Shown: positions 6,898-12,219 of the stretch, piece by piece
How the letters are laid out: every line of letters begins with the position of its first letter
Numbering within the stretch: position 1 is the stretch's first letter
Assembly: GCA_964634255.1 (NCBI GenBank)
Contig: CAZWJC010000221.1
Coordinates: 1-12,219, forward strand
DNA length: 12,219 nt
Reading direction: 5' to 3'
Source of the DNA: MWDV01 sp964634255
GTDB taxonomy: Bacteria; Verrucomicrobiota; Verrucomicrobiia; Limisphaerales; MWDV01
Program-made: the position numbers and the translations under genes
The notes under the pieces: model-generated
What the model saw: only the letters and a program-made list of their open reading frames with translations
Database searches by the model: none
Told to the model about the DNA's origin: nothing

Positions 6898-8252
6898 TGG
6901 AATGGGACGCTCATCATGTCCTGGTGCTGGGGCTGAAGATTCTCGCCGTGCTGGTGCTGGTGGCGTTGAACGGCTTCTTCGTGGCGACCGAGTTCGCGCT
7001 GGTCAAAGTGCGGCTGACGCAACTCGAGCCGCTCGCAGCAAAAGGCAATCGTCGCGCGAAGATGGCCAGGCATGTGATCGGCCACTTGGACGCCTACCTG
7101 AGCGCGGCCCAGCTCGGCATCACGCTGGCCAGTCTGGGACTGGGCTGGATTGGCGAGCCGATCTTTGAAGACTTGCTCAAACCGGTGTTTCGGATGCTGG
7201 ATTGGGAGGGGCCGGACTACAGTGGACTGCGCAAGTCCATCGCGTTCATCGTGGGCTTCAGCTCCATCACTTTCCTGCACATCGTCGCCGGTGAGCAATC
7301 CCCCAAGTCTTTCGGCATCCGCCAACCGCTCGCGACCGCCCTCTGGGTGGCTTACCCGATGCGCGTGTTTCATTTCATCGCCTTCCCCTTCATCTGGCTG
7401 CTGAACGAAAGCTCGCTCGGCTTGCTGCGCGTGCTGGGACTTCAGCCTGCGCACGAGCATGAGGGCGCCAGCTCGGAGGAGGAACTGCGGCTGTTGGTGG
7501 CCACGTCGCAGCAGCACTTCGGCGCCTCACGATTCAACCGCGACCTCGTGCAAAACGCCATGGAGCTGCGGTACCGCGTCGCCCGCGACGTTATGCGCCC
7601 GCGCCAGGAAATCGCCGTGCTGGACACTGAAGGCAGCATCGCCGATTGCCTGGAGATTGCGGACAAGATGCGTTACTCGCGCTATCCGATCTGCGAGGCG
7701 GGCAACGTGGACCGCGCCCTCGGTGTCATTCACATCAAGGACCTCTACGCGATGCGGATCAAGGCGCGTACCGGTGCGGATTTGCTGCCGGCGGCGCGCA
7801 AGTTGATCTACGTGCCGGAAACCGCGCGCCTCGAGAAGCTGCTCCAGTTGTTCCTCGCGCGAAAGCTGCACATGGCCATCGTCGTGGATGAATACGGAGG
7901 TACGCTCGGCTTGGTGACGATCGAGAACATCCTCGAAGAACTCGTGGGGCAGATTCAGGACGAGTTCGACCAGGAGAAACCCATGCTGGTGCGCCTGGGT
8001 GAGAGCGCGTGGGAGGCGTCGGGTGGGCTGCCGTTGCACGAACTGGCGGAACTCGTCGGCGAGCCCTTGCACGAAAGCGGCGTTGCCACGGTTAATGGCT
8101 GGATCACTCAGCGGCTCGGCGGATTTCCGAAACAAGGGGACACCGTGACGGCGGGCACGTGCGAGCTGCGCGTGGATGAGATGGATGGCTTGCGCGTGGC
8201 GCGGCTGAAGGTGACGCGCCGGCCCGAATCCAGCCGGCCGGCGGCCGCCTAG
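6897..8252 (+). CDS. CNNM/CorC-type membrane protein with CBS pair and CorC_HlyC domain (paralogue 3)
   Basis: A 451-residue full-length member of the DUF21-CBS-CorC_HlyC family. The first membrane segment (about 10-35) runs into NGFFVATEFALVKVR (25-39). SAAQLGITLASLGLGWIGEP (69-88) and the GEQSPKSFG loop (132-140; usual form GE..PK) are both hallmarks of the long-loop subclass. After about four membrane segments the CBS pair spans about 225-350, with DVMRPRQEI (231-239), SRYPICE (261-267) and DEYGGTLGLVTIENILEELVG (331-351). The CorC_HlyC domain occupies about 360-440. It differs in subclass from paralogue 1, so the trio is not a recent triplication. It starts at an ATG overlapping the previous stop, behind a strong ribosome binding site. 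Its likely role is divalent-cation transport or its regulation; the ion is not determined. Confidence 0.93.
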   Translation: MEWDAHHVLVLGLKILAVLVLVALNGFFVATEFALVKVRLTQLEPLAAKGNRRAKMARHVIGHLDAYLSAAQLGITLASLGLGWIGEPIFEDLLKPVFRMLDWEGPDYSGLRKSIAFIVGFSSITFLHIVAGEQSPKSFGIRQPLATALWVAYPMRVFHFIAFPFIWLLNESSLGLLRVLGLQPAHEHEGASSEEELRLLVATSQQHFGASRFNRDLVQNAMELRYRVARDVMRPRQEIAVLDTEGSIADCLEIADKMRYSRYPICEAGNVDRALGVIHIKDLYAMRIKARTGADLLPAARKLIYVPETARLEKLLQLFLARKLHMAIVVDEYGGTLGLVTIENILEELVGQIQDEFDQEKPMLVRLGESAWEASGGLPLHELAELVGEPLHESGVATVNGWITQRLGGFPKQGDTVTAGTCELRVDEMDGLRVARLKVTRRPESSRPAAA

Positions 8253-8293
8253 TCACCGGTTAGTCGGGTTGCCCGCGTTGAAGTTTGCGGAGC

Positions 8294-8307
8294 TTGACTT
8301 GAGTCAA
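8294..8307 (+). promoter_or_regulatory. Possible FNR/CRP-family operator
   Basis: TTGAC-TTGA-GTCAA is a perfect 5-base dyad with a 4-base centre, close to the FNR/ANR box (TTGAT-N4-ATCAA). Its centre is 82 bases before the first gene of the respiratory cluster. A site at -41.5 would put the transcription start near 8342, with TAGCCT (8330-8335) as a poor -10. A hairpin (8310-8316 with 8324-8330) follows immediately. Oxygen or nitrogen-oxide control of an anaerobic respiratory operon would make sense, but one 14-base match is weak evidence. Confidence 0.35.
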
Positions 8308-8382
8308 ACACAGGCGTGTCATGCGCCTGTAGCCTTTCACCCAGATGATGACGAGCTCCATCTGCGGTGATTGCCGGATCCG

Positions 8383-9096
8383 ATGAAGGCGCTGCTCAAG
8401 CCTAACATCACGCACCTCGCTCTTCGTGGGGGGCTTGTTCTGATGCTGTCCCTGGCGGCCAGTTTCTCTTGGCGCATTCCTGTTGCTGGCGAATCGGGAG
8501 CGGCGACTGCCGCTGCAATCGGCGCGATTGTCATTCCCACAAACCTCCCAGCCGTCGTTCGCCCACCCGCCCAGCAGCCCGCCGTCGGCCTCGCCAGCGA
8601 CACGCATCTCGACAAGACCCCGCCCCGCGCCACCAAAGGACTTGATCTGGTGAAATCTGGCTGGACCTACAACTGCATGGAGTGCCACAAGCTGTTCCCA
8701 GCGCGCTGGCATTACGACGACCGGTCCTTCAACGAGCATAAGGACATCAACCTTCAGCATGGCGAGAACCGCTTCTGCCTCAACTGCCATCATTCGACGA
8801 ATCGCAATGCCTTCGTGGACTACGACGGTGCAGAGATCGCTCAAGCCGATGTCGTGAAGCTCTGCGCCAAGTGCCACGGCACGATTTATCGCGACTGGCA
8901 GGCCGGGGTGCATGGGCGGGAAAACGGGTTCTGGAACGCGAGCATGGGTGACAAGACCAAGCTGCGCTGCATCCAATGCCACGATCCGCACAGCCCGAAG
9001 TTCAAGGCCATGAAGCCACTTGCGCCGTTGAAGTATCCGGCTCGCGCTGCGAATCCACCGTCGGCGGACAAACCCGAAACCGCCGCGCACCACTGA
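8383..9096 (+). CDS. Tetrahaem c-type cytochrome of a membrane respiratory complex
   Basis: A 237-residue exported or membrane-anchored electron carrier. Residues 16-29 are hydrophobic after a basic start, forming a signal peptide or anchor; a Pro/Ala-rich linker runs to about residue 80. Four haem-binding motifs follow: CMECH (98-102), CLNCH (132-136), CAKCH (161-165) and CIQCH (196-200). Several other His residues (110, 119, 125, 137, 177, 203) could be distal ligands, as in bis-His multihaem proteins of the cytochrome c3/NrfB type. It leads a cluster with an Fe-S subunit 4 bases downstream, a quinol-reactive membrane subunit and an HAO-like cytochrome. It is therefore probably the haem wire between the Fe-S/NrfD module and the terminal enzyme. 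I chose ATG 8383; a TTG four codons upstream (8371) is possible. No clear ribosome binding site is seen. Confidence 0.9.
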   Translation: MKALLKPNITHLALRGGLVLMLSLAASFSWRIPVAGESGAATAAAIGAIVIPTNLPAVVRPPAQQPAVGLASDTHLDKTPPRATKGLDLVKSGWTYNCMECHKLFPARWHYDDRSFNEHKDINLQHGENRFCLNCHHSTNRNAFVDYDGAEIAQADVVKLCAKCHGTIYRDWQAGVHGRENGFWNASMGDKTKLRCIQCHDPHSPKFKAMKPLAPLKYPARAANPPSADKPETAAHH

Positions 9097-9100
9097 CACG

Positions 9101-10075
9101 ATGAGCCACGACCCGCAAAACGAAGTCAGTCCCAAGACCATTGAGCAGGTTTACCAGCCGATGAATCGCCGCACGTTTCTCAAAGGCGCGGCGGCTTCGA
9201 TGGTCGGAGTGGTGGGGTTGATGGCGGCGTTGAAGCCGCTGCTCGAACTCGAAAGCGGCGCGATCACGCTCGACGATTTACTCCAGAAGCATTACCGCGA
9301 GCTGAAGCCCGAGGATCTGAAGCGCATCATGGATTCGCTCAGTGCCAAGACCGAGAAGGAATACGGCGTGCGCCCGAACTTGCGCGACGTGAAGCCGCTG
9401 GACGGCGTCGAGTTTGGCTACGCGCTGAATCTCACGCGCTGCATCGGTTGCCGGAAATGTGCCCACGCCTGCCTCAAGGAGAACAACCAGTCGCGTGACG
9501 ACGCCAACGACATAGAGATGTCCTACATCCGCGTGCTGGAGATGAACAAGGGCGCGATCAATCTGGAGACCTCGAACGTTTACTACGACCCCGCGACCGT
9601 TCCGCAGAAGGACAATTACTACATGCCGGTGCAGTGCCATCAGTGCCGGCAATCGCCATGCACGAAAGTCTGCCCCGTGCAGGCGACCTGGCAGGAGAAG
9701 GACGGTCTGGTCGTCGTGGATTACAACTGGTGTATCGGCTGTCGCTATTGCATGGCCGCGTGTCCCTACGATGCGCGCCGATTCAACTACCAGAAGCCGA
9801 CGATCGCGAAGGATCAGATCAATCCGAATCAAAGCTATTTGAGCAACCGGATTCGCCAGAAAGGCGTCGTGGAGAAATGTACGTTCTGTCTGCACCGTAC
9901 GCGCGACGGCAAGTATCCGGCGTGCCTCGAAGTGTGCCCCACCGGCGCACGCGTGTTCGGCAACCTGCTCGATCCGAATAGCGAGATTAACTACATCCTG
10001 AATAACAAGCGGGTTTACATCCTCAAGGAAGACGTCGGCACGCAACCGCGCTTCTACTACTTCTTCGACAAATGA
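9101..10075 (+). CDS. Tat-exported four-cluster ferredoxin-like subunit (HybA/DsrO/NrfC type)
   Basis: A 324-residue periplasmic electron-transfer subunit. NRRTFLK (22-28) followed by the hydrophobic stretch AAASMVGVVGLMAAL is a twin-arginine signal, possibly retained as an anchor. Sixteen cysteines form four clusters: C114-C117-C120-C124, C179-C182-C187-C191, C211-C214-C217-C221 and C260-C263-C275-C279. This is the arrangement of HybA, DsrO, NrfC and DmsB proteins, implying four [4Fe-4S] centres. In such complexes this protein passes electrons between a NrfD-type membrane subunit, here the next gene, and a catalytic or haem subunit. The start is 4 bases after the cytochrome stop codon. A second ATG at residue 21 would leave only two residues before the arginine pair and is less likely. 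A palindromic repeat separates it from the membrane subunit gene. Confidence 0.95.
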   Translation: MSHDPQNEVSPKTIEQVYQPMNRRTFLKGAAASMVGVVGLMAALKPLLELESGAITLDDLLQKHYRELKPEDLKRIMDSLSAKTEKEYGVRPNLRDVKPLDGVEFGYALNLTRCIGCRKCAHACLKENNQSRDDANDIEMSYIRVLEMNKGAINLETSNVYYDPATVPQKDNYYMPVQCHQCRQSPCTKVCPVQATWQEKDGLVVVDYNWCIGCRYCMAACPYDARRFNYQKPTIAKDQINPNQSYLSNRIRQKGVVEKCTFCLHRTRDGKYPACLEVCPTGARVFGNLLDPNSEINYILNNKRVYILKEDVGTQPRFYYFFDK

Positions 10076-10099
10076 ACCCGGCGAAACCAATCAGCGTTT

Positions 10100-10169
10100 G
10101 TAGCAGCGGACGTAAGTCCGCTCCATCTAGATCCGGTGTAAGTCAGAGCCGACTCGCGTCGGCTGCTAC
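10100..10169. repeat. REP/BIME-like doublet between Fe-S and NrfD-type genes
   Basis: A 70-base element beginning GTAGC and ending GCTAC. Hairpin 1 is AGCGGAC-GTAA-GTCCGCT (10105-10122); hairpin 2 is AGCCGAC-TCGC-GTCGGCT (10147-10164). The two halves are inverted copies. They differ by one stem base pair that has changed on both sides (G-C in one, C-G in the other) and by loop bases, so pairing is preserved. It ends 6 bases before the next start codon and makes up 70 of the 100 bases in this gap. Confidence 0.85.
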
Positions 10170-10175
10170 CAAGTC

Positions 10176-11402
10176 ATGAGAGATTACCTCACATTTCTCT
10201 TCCGCGTCTGGCGGCTCTCGTTTCAGGGCAGTTGGAAATTCTACGCGTGGATGTCCGTGTTGACAGTGCTTTGTCTCGTGGGCTTGCACGCGTGGTGTCG
10301 GCAGTTCGTGGACGGCTTGCAGACCACCGGCATGACGAATCAAGTGAGCTGGGGTGCTTACATTGCAAACTTCACTTTCCTCGTTGGCGTCGCGGCCGCG
10401 GCGGTGATGCTGGTCATCCCGGCTTACATCTACAAGAAGGAGCACATGCACGAAGTGGTGCTCTTTGGCGAAATGCTCGCCATCGCGGTCATCGTCATGT
10501 GCTTGCTGTTCGTCACGGTGGACCTCGGCCATCCCGACCGCTTCCATCACATGATTCCGCCGTTTGGTGTGTTTAACTTTCCCGGCTCAATCCTCTCGTG
10601 GGACGTCATCGTGCTGAACGGTTATTTGCTTCTGAACCTGCATATCGCCGGCTATATGCTCTATTGCCGTTACCAGCACCGCAAGCCGACGAAAACGTTT
10701 TACATCCCGTTCGTGTTTCTTTCGATCGCCTGGGCCGTCAGCATTCATACCGTCACCGCTTTCCTCTACGTCGGGTTGGCCGGCCGCAGCTACTGGCACA
10801 ATCCGCTCGTGCCCTCGCGCTTCTTGGCATCTGCGTTCGTTGCCGGACCGGCGCTGATGATTCTCACCTTCCAGATCATCCGGCGCACGACGAAGTATTT
10901 CATCGGCGATCAACCCATCTTCACCCTGCGCATGATCATGACCGTGGCGATGATCATCAACATGTTCCTGTTGGGCTGCGAAGTCTTCACCGAATTTTAC
11001 TCGCCGACGCAGCACACGGCGGCGGCGCACTATCTGTATTTCGGCCTGCACGGCCACAGCGGGTTGGTGCCGTGGATCTGGACCGCCATTACGTTAAACA
11101 CCATCGGGCTGACGCTGTTGATCACGCCTTTGAGCCGAAACATCGGCTGGCTAAATCTCGCGTGCATCACCTGCTTCGTCGGCATCTGGACCGAAAAGGG
11201 CATGGGCCTGATCATTCCCGGCTTCGTGCCGTCGCCGCTCGGCCAGGTGGTCGAATACCTTCCCACGTTGAACGAAACGCTAGTATGCCTCGGCATCTGG
11301 GCGTTCGGCGCGCTGATGTTCTCGTGGATGCTGCACGTCGCCATCCCGATCATGAACGGTTCGCTCCGCGCGAATCCGGAACTTAATCCAACGACGAAAT
11401 GA
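10176..11402 (+). CDS. NrfD/DsrP/HybB-like quinol-reactive membrane subunit
   Basis: A 408-residue integral membrane protein with about ten hydrophobic segments (roughly 22-39, 58-84, 96-116, 142-164, 174-200, 213-236, 253-275, 297-318, 325-345, 368-392). Members of the NrfD superfamily bind quinone and exchange electrons with a periplasmic four-cluster Fe-S partner, encoded here by the preceding gene. Recognisable stretches are VSWGAYIANFTFLVG (57-71), VDLGHPDRFHHMI (115-127), SWDVIVLNGYLLLN (141-154), and WTEKGMGLIIPGFVPSPLG (338-356), which resembles DsrP/HybB. It carries no haem motifs. The length fits the ten-helix HybB/DsrP branch better than eight-helix NrfD. The ATG at 10176 follows a palindromic repeat by only 6 bases, leaving no Shine-Dalgarno. 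Its role in quinol oxidation or quinone reduction is secure as a family statement; direction is unknown. Confidence 0.94.
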   Translation: MRDYLTFLFRVWRLSFQGSWKFYAWMSVLTVLCLVGLHAWCRQFVDGLQTTGMTNQVSWGAYIANFTFLVGVAAAAVMLVIPAYIYKKEHMHEVVLFGEMLAIAVIVMCLLFVTVDLGHPDRFHHMIPPFGVFNFPGSILSWDVIVLNGYLLLNLHIAGYMLYCRYQHRKPTKTFYIPFVFLSIAWAVSIHTVTAFLYVGLAGRSYWHNPLVPSRFLASAFVAGPALMILTFQIIRRTTKYFIGDQPIFTLRMIMTVAMIINMFLLGCEVFTEFYSPTQHTAAAHYLYFGLHGHSGLVPWIWTAITLNTIGLTLLITPLSRNIGWLNLACITCFVGIWTEKGMGLIIPGFVPSPLGQVVEYLPTLNETLVCLGIWAFGALMFSWMLHVAIPIMNGSLRANPELNPTTK

Positions 11403-11426
11403 GCCCTGCCAATTCATGCTTTGCTC

Positions 11427-11541
11427 GTAGCGCAGACTGCCAGTCTGCTGTGTCGCGGATTGGCAATCCGCAGACGCCGGGACTTCTCAACGCCTTGCCG
11501 ACTGCCAGTCGGCGAAACGGCAGGTTGCCAACCTGCGCTAC
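11427..11541. repeat. Four-hairpin REP/BIME-like element between NrfD-type and HAO-like genes
   Basis: A 115-base element beginning GTAGC and ending GCTAC, with four perfect 7-base stems around 3-base loops: 11432-11448, 11455-11471, 11497-11513 and 11520-11536. Hairpins 1 and 2 form a unit; hairpins 3 and 4 are the same unit inverted. The outer stem is GCAGACT in one unit and GCAGGTT in the other; the inner stem is GCGGATT in one and GCCGACT in the other. In each case the opposite strand has changed to keep pairing. It fills 115 of the 174 bases between the two genes, and no T-run marks it as a terminator. Confidence 0.87.
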
Positions 11542-11576
11542 CGACTATTCCGCCCAACCACAACTCAAATGACTTT

Positions 11577-12219
11577 ATGAAAACCCGGACCAAACACCTC
11601 CCGCTGTTCCTCGCCGCGTTGCTCGCGCCGTTGCTGGCGCACGCCGGCTTCACCCTCAAGGAAATGTCGCCGCAGAGCAAAGCCTGCGCGGAGTGCCACA
11701 AGAAGGAGAGCCAGGCAATCTACCAGCAATGGGGCTCGAGCAAGCACTACCGGGGCAACGTGGGTTGCTACGAGTGCCACATGGCGCTCACGAACGACGT
11801 GGACGCCTTCGAACATTTCGGCCAGACGATCTCGACTATCGTGACCCCGAAGGATTGCGGGCGTTGTCACGAGGGCGAAGTGACCGAGTTCAACTCTTCG
11901 CATCACGCCAAGGCCGGACGCATCCTGGGCTCGCTCGACAACGTTCTTGCCGAAATCGTCGAGGGCAACAAAGGCTTCAAGACGACGATGTTTCCCGGCG
12001 GTGTTTCCGCTGCCGCCGTCAACGGCTGTTGGCAATGCCACGGCACCGAAGTGAAGATCATGCCCAATCACCGGCCCGATCCCGCCACCTGGCCGAACAC
12101 CGGCATCGGCCGCATCAATCCCGACGGCAGCGAAGGCTCGTGCGCTGCCTGCCATGCGCGCCATGACTTCTCCGCCGCCCAGGCCCGCACGCCCGACACC
12201 TGCGGCAAATGTCACATGG
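11577..12219 (+). CDS. Hydroxylamine-oxidoreductase-family multihaem cytochrome c (3' end cut by window)
   Basis: The frame stays open to the window end; 214 residues are visible. Residues 1-23 are a Sec signal peptide (hydrophobic LPLFLAALLAPLLA, cleavage after AHA). Six haem motifs follow: CAECH (37-41), CYECH (64-68), CGRCH (94-98), CWQCH (151-155), CAACH (189-193) and CGKCH (209-213). Their spacing, and the stretch CHARHDFSAAQARTPDTCGKCH (192-213), match haems 5 and 6 of the HAO family as I remember it, so two more haems and the rest of an octahaem protein are expected downstream. HAO relatives oxidise hydroxylamine or hydrazine when haem 4 is cross-linked to a C-terminal Tyr. Without that Tyr they tend to reduce nitrite or hydroxylamine; that residue is outside the window. 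The quinone module upstream fits either direction. No ribosome binding site is seen; a three-codon ORF overlaps the start. Confidence 0.88.
   Translation, partial: MKTRTKHLPLFLAALLAPLLAHAGFTLKEMSPQSKACAECHKKESQAIYQQWGSSKHYRGNVGCYECHMALTNDVDAFEHFGQTISTIVTPKDCGRCHEGEVTEFNSSHHAKAGRILGSLDNVLAEIVEGNKGFKTTMFPGGVSAAAVNGCWQCHGTEVKIMPNHRPDPATWPNTGIGRINPDGSEGSCAACHARHDFSAAQARTPDTCGKCHM

Noticed and set aside
8310..8330. Hairpin ACAGGCG/CGCCTGT as a terminator of the CNNM operon
   Set aside because: No T-run follows, and it lies next to the FNR-like box in the upstream region of the next operon. It ends in GTAG rather than starting with it, so it also does not fit the REP pattern.
9278..10090. Minus-strand open frame (270 codons) opposite the Fe-S gene
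   Set aside because: The plus strand carries 16 patterned cysteines and a Tat signal; the minus frame has no domain.

Overview
The window looks like chromosomal DNA from a GC-rich Gram-negative bacterium. My best guess is a member of Verrucomicrobiota or a related PVC-group lineage. The basis is the pairing of a Tat-exported Gfo/Idh/MocA oxidoreductase with a DUF1080 (3-keto-disaccharide hydrolase family) protein, multihaem respiratory genes, few Shine-Dalgarno sequences, and several palindromic intergenic repeats of a kind I associate with those genomes. This assignment is inference; no rRNA or marker gene is present.

Layout. (1) 1-1755, plus strand: the 3' part of an RhlE-type DEAD-box RNA helicase, then a small glycine-rich RRM RNA-binding protein with its own leader and a strong intrinsic terminator. 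(2) 1756-2006: an empty convergent spacer. (3) 2007-4425, minus strand: a two-gene unit, secreted DUF1080 protein then Tat-exported Gfo/Idh/MocA dehydrogenase, probably acting on sugars in the periplasm. (4) 4548-8252, plus strand, divergent from (3): three consecutive CNNM/CorC-type (DUF21 + CBS) membrane proteins. The middle one is shortened, and the third is translationally coupled to the second. (5) 8383-12219 (runs off the end), plus strand: a respiratory cluster of tetrahaem cytochrome c, Tat-exported four-cluster ferredoxin-like subunit (HybA/DsrO/NrfC type), ten-helix NrfD/DsrP-like quinol subunit, and the first 214 residues of a hydroxylamine-oxidoreductase-family multihaem cytochrome with six CxxCH motifs so far. 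The likely theme is electron exchange between the quinone pool and periplasmic nitrogen-compound chemistry (hydroxylamine or nitrite); direction cannot be decided from the visible part.

The most unusual signal is a set of palindromic repeats. Three different elements (3507-3584, 10100-10169, 11427-11541) all begin GTAGC or GTAGCGG and end GCTAC, and each consists of two inverted units made of small hairpins whose stems show compensatory changes between the two halves. This is the architecture of REP/BIME doublets mobilised by RAYT (TnpA-REP) enzymes. One is inserted exactly in frame (78 bp, 26 codons) in the dehydrogenase gene, just before its twin-arginine motif. The other two fill the two large gaps of the respiratory operon. 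A fourth, unrelated element (5802-5891) is an inverted pair of five-copy heptamer arrays between the first two CNNM genes.
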